NCBI GenBank assembly: GCA_963975425.1
Contig: CAXBGS010000020.1
Coordinates: 12,109-76,108 of the forward strand
Source of the DNA: CAXBGS01 sp963975425
GTDB taxonomy: Bacteria > Planctomycetota > Planctomycetia > Pirellulales > Pirellulaceae
Reading direction: 5' to 3'
Length of the DNA: 64,000 bases
Shown here: positions 35,026-45,374 of the stretch, piece after piece
Position numbering within the stretch: position 1 is the stretch's first letter
How the letters are laid out: each line of letters starts with the position of its first letter
Made by a program: the position numbers and the translations under genes
The notes under the pieces: generated by a model
Told to the model about the DNA's origin: nothing
Database searches by the model: none
The model's input: the letters and a program-made list of their open reading frames with translations, nothing else

Positions 35026-35200
35026 AGTCTTGCTCACGCGGTGATCGGAGGATCCGCAACCAGAGGCTTGGCAACTGGCGTACTGGCGACCTAGGCACAC
35101 GCGACCAGGAAAACAGATCACTGCGAAAGCCACTCGACAGCCGTACACCTTGGCGAGGTGCCGTGGGTGATGGCGGGGCGGGGCTCGATCGCTCGGTCAC

Positions 35201-35379
35201 CGAACGACCAGTATCCGAACGACCGGTACACGGTTGCCCGACTTTGCATCGCCCTGCATCGCCCTGCGTCGCGCTGCCCGGCGGGACAGGCCTCGACGGA
35301 TTCACAAAGGCGACCACGTACCGTTGGACACCCTGGCTGGGACCGTGTGCCGCGCTAACTCGATGCCGCGCTAACTCTA
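35201..35379. repeat. Cluster of three short tandem duplications
   Basis: Within one intergenic region there are two copies of a 15-base unit (CGAACGACCAGTATC, 35201-35230), three copies of a 10-base unit (CATCGCCCTG type, 35247-35276) and two copies of a 16-base unit (TGCCGCGCTAACTCGA, 35348-35379). Copies differ at one to three bases. The rest of the 35026-35531 gap shows no gene. Confidence 0.8.
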
Positions 35380-35531
35380 TAGCGTCAAGCGCTTCAAATT
35401 CTTACCATGCGCATAGGATCACGGCCGGAACCAAGATCGCGCGTCGCGTTCGTCTCTGCTCAAGCGGTTCCGAGGTTGATCGATCGATTCTTGATCCAGC
35501 AGACAGTTGATCCAGCACACAGGAAAACAGC

Positions 35532-36137
35532 GTGGCGAAATTGACGAACGATAGCGAGAACCAGATCATCCGGAACATTAAATTCATCGTCTTTCTGACG
35601 GTGGTTGTTCCCATGGTCGTCTTGGCCATCTTTATGGAATTGCGATTCGACTCCATTGAAGAGGGGCTGCAGTTTCACCATCCGGGGATGCGAGATTCGG
35701 CGCGCTCGGATATCGATACGCTTCCTTGGCATCCGATCCAGGGCCAGACGTTATACGTGCCGGCCTATTCGCACATTTACCACCAGAGCGGGAAACCTCG
35801 TTTGTTGGCGGTGACGCTATGTGCCCGCAACACCGATCGCGAAAACGAAATTGTGCTAACATCGGTGCGGTACTTTGACACCAGCGGCAAAGAGTTACGG
35901 TCATTCATCGAAAAACCGTTGCGGCTCGGTCCGTTGGCATCGACCGAGTTCGTGATCGAGCAAGACGACAAATCGGGTGGCAGCGGCGCCAGCTTTATCG
36001 TCGAATGGAAAGCGGGGTTGCCAGTCAGCGTTCCCGTGGTCGAGACGGTGATGATCGATACCAGTAACGCTCAGGGAATCTCTTTTGCCCGCTCGGCAAC
36101 CGTCTTGGAGGAAACAGCGCCGACGGTCGATCCTTAG
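35532..36137 (+). CDS. Membrane-anchored DUF3124 protein
   Basis: A 201-residue protein with one N-terminal membrane helix (about 16-36) and an extracytoplasmic DUF3124 domain (PF11322 by pattern), which contains LYVPAYSHIYHQSGKPRLL and the later LASTEFVIEQDD. The family is of unknown function. Start GTG 35532 is used. It is convergent with the YitT-like gene, with only 53 bases between stops. Confidence 0.85.
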   Translation: MAKLTNDSENQIIRNIKFIVFLTVVVPMVVLAIFMELRFDSIEEGLQFHHPGMRDSARSDIDTLPWHPIQGQTLYVPAYSHIYHQSGKPRLLAVTLCARNTDRENEIVLTSVRYFDTSGKELRSFIEKPLRLGPLASTEFVIEQDDKSGGSGASFIVEWKAGLPVSVPVVETVMIDTSNAQGISFARSATVLEETAPTVDP

Positions 36138-36189
36138 TTTCACGAGCAGCCTATCCTGGCGGGCGGAACCAACACAGCAACCGTCAAAG

Positions 36190-37092
36190 CTATCCAATCG
36201 GCGTGATGTAATACCTGCGCGACACGCCCTCGAGTTCGTGATGATAATAAAAGGAAGCCGGATCGGCCTCTTCGATCGCGTCGCGAAGCGGCGGCAGTTC
36301 TTCTTGGGTCACGATCGCTCGTACCATCGAGAATGATTGGCCGGTGTGACCGCCGATCCCTTCTTGAACTGTAAAGGTTCGGTGTGACGCGATCTCCTTG
36401 ATCGTTTGGCCGATGGCATCGGGTTGTCGAGTCACGACGACCAGCATCGTGATTTTGAATTTCTTGTAGAGATTGTTGAGCGTTTCGGCGGACGCAAAGA
36501 TATAGATGCACGTGTACATCAGAGTATTCACGACCGATTCGATTTCGCCGTGCTTTAACAGATCCATTCCCAGCCCAAATGCCGTCGATCCCACCGCTGC
36601 AAAGATTGCGATCGATCCGACGGGTTTCAAATATTTCATCGCCAGATAAGCACCGATGATGTCTTCGTCGCCTGTCGAACCACGATTCTGAAATGCCAAA
36701 GCTTTGGCGAATCCTGCAAGCAAACCACCAAAGATCACCAGAATGATGCGTTCGTTCTGTGGCTCAGGTTGCGCAAACCGCAAGTCCGGCAGCACCGACA
36801 GCGCGATCACTACCGTGACGACGACCAGCAGCGATCGAAGCGCAAAGACGCGGCTGACCTTGGAAAAAGCAAACAGGATCAGCGCTGATTGAAAGACCAG
36901 ATACAGGAAAATAAACAACCAATAGCTATCGAAATAGTACGACAACGACGCAGCGATCCCTTCCGTCCCGGTCAGGATGACTTTCGATGGAAGCACGAAA
37001 TACTTCAGCGCGATCGCATAAAGTATGCCTGCCGCGACGATGATCGCGTGTTGAACCAAACCAGGTGGCAATCCTTTGGGCACAGTTTCCAA
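36190..37092 (-). CDS. YitT-family membrane protein (DUF161/DUF2179)
   Basis: A 300-residue protein with about five N-terminal membrane segments (residues 12-200), including GTEGIAASLSYYF and the AFQNRGSTGDEDIIGAYLA loop of the family, followed by a soluble DUF2179 domain (about 215-300, MLVVVTRQPDAIGQTI). YitT-like proteins are widespread; their substrate is unknown. ATG 37092 is close behind the RND pump, whose stop on the same strand side lies upstream in the other direction, so they are probably separate units. Confidence 0.88.
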   Translation of the reverse strand: METVPKGLPPGLVQHAIIVAAGILYAIALKYFVLPSKVILTGTEGIAASLSYYFDSYWLFIFLYLVFQSALILFAFSKVSRVFALRSLLVVVTVVIALSVLPDLRFAQPEPQNERIILVIFGGLLAGFAKALAFQNRGSTGDEDIIGAYLAMKYLKPVGSIAIFAAVGSTAFGLGMDLLKHGEIESVVNTLMYTCIYIFASAETLNNLYKKFKITMLVVVTRQPDAIGQTIKEIASHRTFTVQEGIGGHTGQSFSMVRAIVTQEELPPLRDAIEEADPASFYYHHELEGVSRRYYITPIG

Positions 37093-37138
37093 ATCCTTAA
37101 AAACAGTCTGTTTGGCTTCTATTCAATTGAAACGGGGA

Positions 37139-40100
37139 TCACGATGATTGATCGTCCGGAACCGGTTCCTCAGCGGAGTCCGGTGCAGGCGGAGCGTCGT
37201 CCTGCGACGAGACGCCGGTGACCTCTGCGGTGTCATTCGATGGTTTTCCGTTTTTCTGTGGTTCATCCGTTCCGGCTGCCACACTTTTCGAATCACTCGG
37301 CGTCGACATCGTCGTTGATGCCGCAATCCCGTCAGCCGAAGCCAATGCGGTCTTCGGGCGATGACTCGATTTGACCAAGCCTCTGAGCACCACGTAGAAA
37401 ATCGGCGTCAGAAACAAGCCGAATACTGTGACGCCCAGCATTCCACTGAACACAGCCGTTCCCAGCACGCGACGCATCTCAAAACCAGCTCCCGTTGCAA
37501 TGAGCAGTGGAATCACGCCGAGGATGAATGAAAACGCCGTCATCAAAATTGGGCGCAATCGCAATCGGCACGCATCGATGGCGGCTTGAAAACGATCCTT
37601 GCCGGCATCTTCTTCGGCTTTCGCAAACTCGACGATCAAGATTGCGTTCTTACACGCGAGCCCGATCAGCACGATGAAGCCAATTTGAGTCAGGATGTTG
37701 TTTTCCATCCCACGGAACCACACGCCGATGATTGCGAATAGTAAACATAAGGGCACGATCAGAATAATCGCCAACGGCAGCAACCAGCTTTCGTATTGTG
37801 CCGCAAGGGCCAAGAAGACGAACAGTACCGCTAGCGGAAAAAGGAACACGATCGTGTTGCCTGCTTGGCGTTCCTGAAAGGCGAGTTCAGTCCATTCGAA
37901 CCCAAACCCAGGCGGCAGATTCACCGCAGCAAGTTGTTCCATCGTGTCCAGTGACTCGCCAGAACTAAAGCCGGGCATCGTCGCACCATTGATGTCCGCG
38001 GCCGGATAAAGGTTGTATCGGACCAAACGGTCGGGCCCCGCCGTGTGCGTGAGTTCCAAGACGGAACCGAGTGAAACGCTCGCACCTCGCGCACTGCGAG
38101 TTCGTAATCGAAGGATGTCACTGGGCTCATCGCGAAATTCCGGGGCTGCCTGTGCCGTGACGCGATAGGTTCGTCCCAAAAAGTTGAAGTCATTGACGTA
38201 CAGCGAACCCAAGTAGACCTGCAGTGCCTCGAAGACGCTGCTGATCGGAACGTCCAGCATTTGCGCTTTGGTCCGGTCGACGTCGGTATAGATTTGCGGA
38301 ACGCTGACACGAAAGTTCGAGAATGCCTGAGCAATCCCGGGCTGCTGGTTCGCTTCGGCGACCATCTTTTCGGTGACCTCGTTCAATGCCCCAATCCCGG
38401 CACCGCGTCGGTCTTGAATGTACATTTTGAAACCGCCACCACGCCCGATCCCACGTACTGGCGGCGGCGGGATGATGAAGACCTGGGCCTCGTTGATCGC
38501 TGCCACTTCTCGCCGCATGTCGGCAACGATTGCGTCCACACCACGGCCACGCGCGGCTCGTTCTTTCGCATCTTCCAGCGGCAAGAATGTGACGGCCGCG
38601 TTGGGACTGATCGTAAACGTTGAACCCGACAATCCTGCGATACCAACCGCATGCGCGACACCGTCAATTTTGCTGCCGATATCGGCAACGCGTTTGGTGA
38701 CCTGGTCCGTCCGCGCCAACGATGCACCATCTGGCAATCGGATGCTGACGATCACATAGCCTTGGTCTTGCTGCGGAACAAATCCCGAGGGCACCATTGA
38801 AAAACTGTACCAAGTGCAGACGAGCAATCCGCCATACAGCAACAATCCGACCGTTGTCATCCGCACCAGCCGAGAAATGATTCCGGCATAAACCCCGCTT
38901 GTGACGTCGAACACGCGATTGAACAGCCGAAAGAACCAACCGAACAGGAAGTCGATCACTTTCGCGAACCCGTGCTTCTCGCCGTTTTTCGGTTTTAGCA
39001 ACAGCGCGCACAGCGCGGGGCTAAGTGTCAACGACACAAAGGTTGAAAACGCCGTCGAGATGGCAATGGTGAGCGCAAACTGTTGATAAAATTGACCACT
39101 GATGCTGGGGATAAAGATCGTGGGGACAAACACCGCAATCAGCACGAGCGTTGTCGCAATCAGTGCGGAACCAACCTCATCCATCGCTTTATGAGTCGCG
39201 GCTCTGGGTGTCATCCCGTCGGCGATCAGCCGCTCGACATTTTCGACAACCACGATGGCATCATCGACGACGATCCCGATCGCCAGCACCAAGCCAAACA
39301 ATGACAACGTGTTTAGCGTCACGCCCAAGCTCTGCATGGCCGCGAACGTTCCGATCAGCGAAATCGGGATTGCGATCACGGGAATGATGGTCGGTCGCCA
39401 TCCATGCAGAAACATGAAGACGGTCAAGATCACAAACGCCGTAGTGATGAACAACGTATTGAAGACTTCCGATATCGATTCTTCGACAAAATCGGTCGGG
39501 TTGTACGCGATCTCGTACCCGATGCCTTCAGGGAAATCGGTTGCCAACTTTTTCATGGCCAACTTCACTTGTTCGGCTGTATCAACGGCATTGGTTCCCG
39601 GCCGCTGATAGATCAGAATCGCGACCGCCGATTTTCCGTCCAAATAGCTCAAACGAGAATAGTCTTGCGCGCCGAGCTCGATCCGAGCCACGTCACTCAA
39701 GCGAGTCACCCGGCCGTCGTCGCCCCGTTTGACAATGATGTCGCCGAACTCGTCCGCCTCCTGCAGTCGTCCCTGCGTTGTGACGTTTAACTGAAATGCG
39801 CCGGACTGGTCGATCGGTGGTTGGCCGATGACACCGGCGGCGACCTGGACATTCTGTTGCCGGATGGCCTCGACCACGTCGCCTGCGGTCAGGTCGACGT
39901 GTGTCATTTTTTCGATGTCCAGCCAGATACGCATCGCGTATTCGTTGCCACCGGCGACGCGAATGTCACCCACTCCGTCCAGCCGCATCAATGCATCGCG
40001 GACGTTCAAAAACGCGTAGTTGCTGATATAGAGTTGTTCGCGGCTGTCGTCCGGCGAATTCAAGTGAACCACCATCAACATGTCCGGAATCAGTTTTGTC

Positions 40101-40492
40101 GTGGTGACTCCGATTTGGCGGACCTGATCCGGCAGGCGCGATTCGGCAACGGCGACTCGGTTTTGGACCAGCACTTGGGCGTCGTCCAGATCGGTGCCAA
40201 GCTTGAACGTCACGGTCAATTGCATCGTACCGTCGGCGCTCGATGAAGACTCCATGTACAACATGTCGTCAACGCCGTTCATTTCCTGTTCGATCGGCGT
40301 TGCGACCGTGTCAGCGATCACCTGGGGTGTCGCGCCAGGGAAGCTCGCCCGAACCACAATCTGCGGCGGAGCAACAGGCGGGTACTGCGATACGGGCAGC
40401 GAAAAATACGTGATCCCACCGACCAATACGATCACGAACGATAGAACAGTCGCAAAGATGGGTCGTTCGATAAAAAAGTGAGGAAACTTCAT
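37139..40492 (-). CDS. RND multidrug efflux permease (HAE1/AcrB type)
   Basis: An 1117-residue inner-membrane proton-driven exporter with the AcrB layout: 12 membrane helices and two large periplasmic loops. IGIVVDDAIVVVENV carries the proton-relay aspartates and GLACKNAILIVEFA the relay lysine. N-terminal FIERPIFATVLS is characteristic. The C-terminus is ~70 residues longer than AcrB, Pro/Ser/Asp-rich and likely cytoplasmic. The start overlaps the adaptor stop by four bases (ATGA), so the two form an operon. No TolC-type gene is in the window. Confidence 0.95.
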   Translation of the reverse strand: MKFPHFFIERPIFATVLSFVIVLVGGITYFSLPVSQYPPVAPPQIVVRASFPGATPQVIADTVATPIEQEMNGVDDMLYMESSSSADGTMQLTVTFKLGTDLDDAQVLVQNRVAVAESRLPDQVRQIGVTTTKLIPDMLMVVHLNSPDDSREQLYISNYAFLNVRDALMRLDGVGDIRVAGGNEYAMRIWLDIEKMTHVDLTAGDVVEAIRQQNVQVAAGVIGQPPIDQSGAFQLNVTTQGRLQEADEFGDIIVKRGDDGRVTRLSDVARIELGAQDYSRLSYLDGKSAVAILIYQRPGTNAVDTAEQVKLAMKKLATDFPEGIGYEIAYNPTDFVEESISEVFNTLFITTAFVILTVFMFLHGWRPTIIPVIAIPISLIGTFAAMQSLGVTLNTLSLFGLVLAIGIVVDDAIVVVENVERLIADGMTPRAATHKAMDEVGSALIATTLVLIAVFVPTIFIPSISGQFYQQFALTIAISTAFSTFVSLTLSPALCALLLKPKNGEKHGFAKVIDFLFGWFFRLFNRVFDVTSGVYAGIISRLVRMTTVGLLLYGGLLVCTWYSFSMVPSGFVPQQDQGYVIVSIRLPDGASLARTDQVTKRVADIGSKIDGVAHAVGIAGLSGSTFTISPNAAVTFLPLEDAKERAARGRGVDAIVADMRREVAAINEAQVFIIPPPPVRGIGRGGGFKMYIQDRRGAGIGALNEVTEKMVAEANQQPGIAQAFSNFRVSVPQIYTDVDRTKAQMLDVPISSVFEALQVYLGSLYVNDFNFLGRTYRVTAQAAPEFRDEPSDILRLRTRSARGASVSLGSVLELTHTAGPDRLVRYNLYPAADINGATMPGFSSGESLDTMEQLAAVNLPPGFGFEWTELAFQERQAGNTIVFLFPLAVLFVFLALAAQYESWLLPLAIILIVPLCLLFAIIGVWFRGMENNILTQIGFIVLIGLACKNAILIVEFAKAEEDAGKDRFQAAIDACRLRLRPILMTAFSFILGVIPLLIATGAGFEMRRVLGTAVFSGMLGVTVFGLFLTPIFYVVLRGLVKSSHRPKTALASADGIAASTTMSTPSDSKSVAAGTDEPQKNGKPSNDTAEVTGVSSQDDAPPAPDSAEEPVPDDQSS

Positions 40493-41958
40493 GATCGGTT
40501 TCCTCGCTCGATCGCAGTCGTCTCGTCTGCCAGCCCGCCGTCAAGCGGATCGTTCAGCGTCGGAACAGAAAATTTCGGCGCGGGATTGGGTGTATTCGAT
40601 AGCCATTGCTCCGGTGGCAACGGCTGGTAGTCATCGGGCAATCCGTCTTCGACCAATTCGATCGTGCCCGGTTGCGTTTGCACCTTCAAATCCGGACGCA
40701 CCTGCAGCAGCCCCTCGATGACGACGGTATCGCTGCCGCTGAGTCCCTCGCGCACGACCCGCAGCCCGTCAACCAAAGGCCCCAGTTTGACCGGTCGCCG
40801 CTGGACCGTTTCGTTTTCGACGATATAGACGTATTGGGATGACTGATCGGTCCCGACCGCTGAATCTGGAATCAACAGTCCTTCGTGTGCGGCGCTGCCG
40901 GGAATACGGATCCGGGCGAACATGCCTGGCAGTAAGACTTGGTCCTTATTCGGAAAGACACAGCGGGCCCGCATACTGGCTGTATCGGGGTCGAATCGAT
41001 TGTCGACAAAGTTCATGTGGCCTTGATGTGGGAATCCGTCCTCATCAACCAGCCCCAAAAATACGGGGTTCTTTGCGACTCGCGAACTCTCTCGTTGACC
41101 GCTCTGCGCCAAACGAATGTACTTCAATACTTCCTGTTCGTTCGCGTCGAACGTGCAGTAAATCGGGTCGACCGATGTGATCGTGGTCAACAGAGTCGAC
41201 GTTGCCGTCCCTCCACTGACCAGATTACCCTCGGTCACATATTGGCGGCTGATGCGACCGGTAACTGGCGAGCGAACTTGTGTGTAGTCGACGTTCAGCT
41301 TTGCGGTTTCGACGCCTGCTTTGGCGGATTCGATCGCCGCATTCGCTGTCCCGATCTCAGCTTCGGCGGAAGTGATTTCAGCTTTACTGGCCTCAAGATC
41401 CGCTTGTGCTTGGCGAAACTCGGCTTCGCGTTGATCGAGGTCTTCCTGCGAGCCCGCGTTTCGCGTCATCAATGTCCGCTCGCGATTGACGCGTGACTCG
41501 GCAAGCTTTAATTGCGCTTCGGACTGTTGATGCTTAGCCTGCGCGCTCTGCAGACCCGCCTTGGCTTGTGCTAACATTGAGACGGCTTGCCCCAGGGCCG
41601 CGTTAGCGCCATTCAGATCAGCCATAAAGGGGCGCGGGTCAATCACGAATAACAAGTCGCCGTTGTTGACGATCTGACCTTCGTCAAAGTGGATCGATTG
41701 GAGGTATCCACTGACGCGTGCGCGGACCTCGACGAACTCGATCGCTTCCATGCGGCCAGAATACGCGTCCCATTCGACGATTTTTTTCACGATTGGCTTG
41801 GCGACGGTCACCGTCGGTGGCGGCATCTGGGGCGGTCCGGTGGGCCGCTGGCTACATCCGCCGACGACCAATGCGGTGACCAGTAACGCGTATCGAAACA
41901 CGCGCGAAGCGTATTGATTGCTCGTTTCCCGGTCGTCGATGATCTGTTTCGATATCAT
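40489..41958 (-). CDS. RND efflux adaptor lipoprotein (AcrA type)
   Basis: A 489-residue membrane-fusion protein with a lipoprotein signal (LVVGGC, near residue 35), a barrel-sandwich domain (IVEWDAYSGRMEAIEFVEVR), a long alpha-helical hairpin (about 105-225, Ala/Glu/Gln-rich) and a C-terminal beta-barrel (FARIRIPGSAAHEG). It links the permease to an outer-membrane channel. ATG 41958 is preferred; the upstream in-frame residues are Pro/Thr-rich and poor. The gene precedes the permease with an ATGA overlap. An N-terminal extension before the lipobox is longer than in AcrA. Confidence 0.93.
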   Translation of the reverse strand: MISKQIIDDRETSNQYASRVFRYALLVTALVVGGCSQRPTGPPQMPPPTVTVAKPIVKKIVEWDAYSGRMEAIEFVEVRARVSGYLQSIHFDEGQIVNNGDLLFVIDPRPFMADLNGANAALGQAVSMLAQAKAGLQSAQAKHQQSEAQLKLAESRVNRERTLMTRNAGSQEDLDQREAEFRQAQADLEASKAEITSAEAEIGTANAAIESAKAGVETAKLNVDYTQVRSPVTGRISRQYVTEGNLVSGGTATSTLLTTITSVDPIYCTFDANEQEVLKYIRLAQSGQRESSRVAKNPVFLGLVDEDGFPHQGHMNFVDNRFDPDTASMRARCVFPNKDQVLLPGMFARIRIPGSAAHEGLLIPDSAVGTDQSSQYVYIVENETVQRRPVKLGPLVDGLRVVREGLSGSDTVVIEGLLQVRPDLKVQTQPGTIELVEDGLPDDYQPLPPEQWLSNTPNPAPKFSVPTLNDPLDGGLADETTAIERGNRS

Positions 41959-42820
41959 GTTGTCGGTTGTGGTCGCGGTGGGGGGATAGGGGCGTGGTTG
42001 CAATACGTCTTCGGTCGCCGGATCGGTGGGTCATGAATGCCCGCAACCCGGTCCTGAACAAAAAGCGACTATGAAGAGATGGTCAATGGGCTCTTAAGTT
42101 CGCCTCTTTGCCTGTCACGAAATTCGAATTTTAAGAATTCCGATGTCCAGGAACTCCGCTGCGGGCGGTGACTTTCTCGGTAGGAAGGCTGTTTCCTCGG
42201 TATACCCGTTAAGGACGGCATCGAAATTCCCTGTGGCAAGCAATACGACAGAGCATGTCATACTAGATACCTGCGTTTCGGTTCGGGAAGGCGGGCTGAT
42301 TTACGAAATGCATGCAGTGGTATGCACGCAGTGGTCACTGAAGGCTCTTCGTACGGTGAAAGTGAGTGCAAGCCTAGACGCCAATGGGCACACCTGGTGT
42401 TCGTTCTATGAGATGCAGAATCGAAGCACCAAGAAATGGAAGCGTTGAGCGAGACATCGGTCGTCAACGTCGTCGATCAAATCCGCCGGCAATCTTGAAC
42501 ATTCAACGAAACCTGAGCATTCGATTGGATGAAGTCGACTCGGGCCAAAACTTGCGACTGTGGGTCACGCGACATCTGGCGCCGCCGGACACATTTGAAT
42601 CTCGCCAGCGCCCGTGAACCGTTGCGTCTTGAACGCTGTCCGATCTTATCGCGGCTCGCGGCTCGCGATGCTGCGATGTGTCGCTAATCGCTTGATTGCC
42701 GCCAAACCCTGTGTGAACGATCGGAAACATTGACACTCGTCGACAAGCGTACCCCACGATGGTCTATTTGTGAAATCAATAATAGTTGTCATACTTATTG
42801 TTTTAACCAATAAACGAATC
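41959..42820. other. Long intergenic region before the LysR gene
   Basis: I see no convincing gene. Plus-strand frames such as 42143-42448 give about 100 residues with no domain or signal. A 14-base tandem duplication, ATGCATGCAGTGGT then ATGCACGCAGTGGT (42308-42335), is clear. The final 50 bases hold the inverted repeat listed next. Confidence 0.4.
42777..42800. promoter_or_regulatory. Inverted repeat before the LysR gene
   Basis: CAATAA and TTATTG form a six-base perfect dyad with a 12-base spacer, ending 20 bases before the LysR-type ATG (42821). The stretch is strongly AT-rich compared with its surroundings. LysR-family regulators often bind such spaced dyads in their own promoters. Confidence 0.45.
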
Positions 42821-43729
42821 ATGGAACTAAGGCACCTGCAATACTTTGTCGCTGTCGCAACCGAGCTGAACTTTACCCGTGCTGCCGAAAAGCTGATGAT
42901 CACGCAGCCGGCGCTCAGCACGCAGGTTGCTGACCTGGAACGTGAAATTGGTACGCCGCTATTGTTCCGGAACAAGCGCGTCGTGCGTCTAACGGCGGCT
43001 GGCGACGTTTTTCTAGACGATGCGAAAGCAATCTTGGCCAAAGCGGATGCGGCCAAGGCACGAGCACTACGTGCCTCGCGAGGTGAAGTTGGGGAATTGT
43101 CGATCGGATTTTTTACGGCGCCAACATTGCACTTTCTGCCGGAATTGATTCGAAAGTACCGAGCCGAATACCCCAGCGTGACCATTCGCATGCGAGAACT
43201 CACGCCCAATCGACAACTCACCTCCTTCGCTCGCAACGAGATTGATATCGGGTTTACGCGTCCGTTGCCGCCTGGGCATTCCGAGTTGACGACTCAGATT
43301 TTATTCCGCGAGCGACTGCTTGCAGTTGTGCCGGGCTCGCACCGGTTGGCAGCGCGACGACGAATTAAGTTGTCCGACCTGTCATCGGAACATTTCGTAC
43401 TATTGGACCGACAAGTTGCGATCGGCATGCATGACGGGATCATTGCGGCGTGTCGTTCATCCGGATTTTCGCCATCGATGATTGATACGCCCGATTTGAT
43501 TACAACCGTTCTGACGATGGTATCGTCCGAACAAGGAGTCAGCATTGTCCCCGAAAGCGTGAAGAACTTACGCAGCGAAAATGTTTCCTTCCTCCCCGTC
43601 TCGCCAATGTTAGAGCCGATTCCGCTCATCATGTGCTGGAAAACAAGTTCGGACCGTCCGCCGGCAAAAGCGTTTCGTGCGATGGTTCAAGAACAGACGA
43701 ACTTGATTCGTCGAGACTACGCAGTTTGA
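42821..43729 (+). CDS. LysR-family transcriptional regulator
   Basis: A 302-residue regulator with an N-terminal winged helix-turn-helix (about 1-60; NFTRAAEKLMITQPALSTQV) and a LysR-substrate domain (about 90-295). The start ATG is preferred over the frame's earlier one because MELRHLQYFVAV is the canonical LysR beginning. It is followed 97 bases later by an SMR-type transporter on the same strand, so that gene is a candidate target. The effector is unknown; CynR/CbbR-like sequence features around VTIRMRELTPN do not decide it. Confidence 0.93.
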   Translation: MELRHLQYFVAVATELNFTRAAEKLMITQPALSTQVADLEREIGTPLLFRNKRVVRLTAAGDVFLDDAKAILAKADAAKARALRASRGEVGELSIGFFTAPTLHFLPELIRKYRAEYPSVTIRMRELTPNRQLTSFARNEIDIGFTRPLPPGHSELTTQILFRERLLAVVPGSHRLAARRRIKLSDLSSEHFVLLDRQVAIGMHDGIIAACRSSGFSPSMIDTPDLITTVLTMVSSEQGVSIVPESVKNLRSENVSFLPVSPMLEPIPLIMCWKTSSDRPPAKAFRAMVQEQTNLIRRDYAV

Positions 43730-43826
43730 ATGCGTAACCGACCTCGCGTTCGCGATAAGTCACCGTAGTTATTTCCGTATCGTTTCCCCCCTTCACAAAC
43801 ACGAACACGAACAGAGATTGGAATTC

Positions 43827-44138
43827 ATGGCTTGGACCTACCTGATGATCGCCGGTTTACTCGAAATCGGATGGGCGATCGGTTTGAAATATACCGAGGG
43901 CTGGACCAAGTTGTGGCCCAGCGTGCTGACAGTCATCACGATGATTGCCAGCATGTATTGTTTGGCCATTGCCGTTCGCAGCATTCCGATTGGCACCGGG
44001 TACGCGATTTGGACGGGGATTGGTGCGGCGGGAACTGCGGCTTTGGGAATTATGTTGTTCGGCGAATCAGCATCCGCGTACCGTGTCGGATGCATCGCAT
44101 TGATTGTCGCGGGAGTGATCGGGCTGAAAGCCGCGTAG
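43827..44138 (+). CDS. sugE: SMR transporter, SugE/Gdx type
   Basis: A 103-residue protein with four membrane helices. The Glu in GLLEIGWAIGLKYTEG (E13) is the essential SMR proton/substrate glutamate, and the KYTEGWTKLWPS signature fits the SugE/Gdx subgroup, many of which export guanidinium. Start ATG 43827 is used; a TTG at 43818 would add three residues. I found no guanidine riboswitch in the 97 bases upstream. It could form a unit with the LysR gene. Confidence 0.93.
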   Translation: MAWTYLMIAGLLEIGWAIGLKYTEGWTKLWPSVLTVITMIASMYCLAIAVRSIPIGTGYAIWTGIGAAGTAALGIMLFGESASAYRVGCIALIVAGVIGLKAA

Positions 44139-44237
44139 CAATTCGAATCATTTGAACGAACTGCTATCGCGTGATGAGGATCCGACGGGCAAAGGGGAAC
44201 CCGTTGATGCGCGCGGCTTCAGTGATCGCTGTGGCGG

Positions 44238-45374
44238 TTACTCAGCACGAACCGACTCGGTTAATTCGGCACTGCGACTTTGCTCGTAGGTGGGGAAGTC
44301 GATGTAGCCTTCCGGTCCGGGGGAATACCAAACGTCTTGGGGTGCGGGCTCATTGAAATCCCAGTCGTTTGCAAACCGTTCGACCAAGTCGGGATTGCTG
44401 ATGAACGGGCGACCGAATGCAACAAAGTCGGCAAGCCCCTCAGCGACCGCTTCTTCCGCTTGATCGCGGTCGTACCCGCAATTTGCCATCAGTCTTCCTT
44501 GATACACACCTCGCAGGTCTCGCAGTGTTATCGGCGTACCAAGTTCATGGAATCCAAACGCTAAACCATCCAGGACGTCAAGCCAAGCAAGGTTATAGCG
44601 ATCGAGTTGCTTTGCGACATACAGAAACGTTTCGCGAAAATCAGGCGATCCCATGTCGTTGAAAACGCCATTGGGAGAAATCCGCACTCCGATTCGGGAA
44701 CTGTCAAAGACCGTGCCGCATGCGTCAACGATCTCTCGAAGGACACGAAAACGATTCTCGACCGAACCGCCGTATTGATCCGTTCGGTGATTTGTCTTGG
44801 ATTGCAAAAACTCGTCGATCAAATACCCGTTGGCAGCATGGATTTCGATCCCATCGAAACCGGCATCTTTCGCCCGTTGCGCCGCCAATCGGTAGTCTTC
44901 GACCAAGCGAGGTATTTCGTCAGTCCGCAGTGCTCGCGGGGTTTCGTGATCTTTCTTTTCGCCCGACGGGGTTCGGATTTTATCACCTTCATGACGAATC
45001 GCTGAGGGCGCGACGGGCAACTCGCCGTTATGGAAATCACTGTGTGAAGCACGACCGGTGTGCCACAGTTGCATGAACAGCGGTGTTTCGTGCTGGTGTA
45101 CGGCGTCGACCACGGGCCGCCAGGCGTCGCGCTGCTGGTCGGTCCATATACCCGGCGCATGTTGCCAACCGACGGCTTCTTGGGAAATGAACGTTCCCTC
45201 GGTGATAAGGACTCCTGCGGACGCTCGCTGAGCATAATAGTCGGCCATCATTGAATTGGCGATCATCTGTTCGCCCGCGCGGGCACGAGTCATCGGCGAC
45301 ATGACAACTCGGTTCTTCGCCAGCAGGCCATCCCAGCGAATCTCAGAAAGCAAATGGGGTGCGTAAGGATTCAT
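44238..45374 (-). CDS. Old yellow enzyme-family reductase (NemA-like)
   Basis: A 378-residue FMN TIM-barrel. The N-terminal NRVVMSPMTRARA, LWHTGRASH, the IEIHAANGYLIDEFLQ segment and NHRTDQYGGSVENRFR are family hallmarks of ene-reductases such as N-ethylmaleimide reductase, which reduce activated alkenes or nitro-esters with NAD(P)H. It lies on the same strand as a semialdehyde dehydrogenase gene 310 bases away, so both may serve electrophile detoxification; this is an inference. Confidence 0.93.
   Translation of the reverse strand: MNPYAPHLLSEIRWDGLLAKNRVVMSPMTRARAGEQMIANSMMADYYAQRASAGVLITEGTFISQEAVGWQHAPGIWTDQQRDAWRPVVDAVHQHETPLFMQLWHTGRASHSDFHNGELPVAPSAIRHEGDKIRTPSGEKKDHETPRALRTDEIPRLVEDYRLAAQRAKDAGFDGIEIHAANGYLIDEFLQSKTNHRTDQYGGSVENRFRVLREIVDACGTVFDSSRIGVRISPNGVFNDMGSPDFRETFLYVAKQLDRYNLAWLDVLDGLAFGFHELGTPITLRDLRGVYQGRLMANCGYDRDQAEEAVAEGLADFVAFGRPFISNPDLVERFANDWDFNEPAPQDVWYSPGPEGYIDFPTYEQSRSAELTESVRAE

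Noticed and set aside
43730..43826. Possible guanidine riboswitch before the SugE-type gene
   Set aside because: The 97-base spacer shows neither the ykkC core nor a pair of ACGR hairpins.
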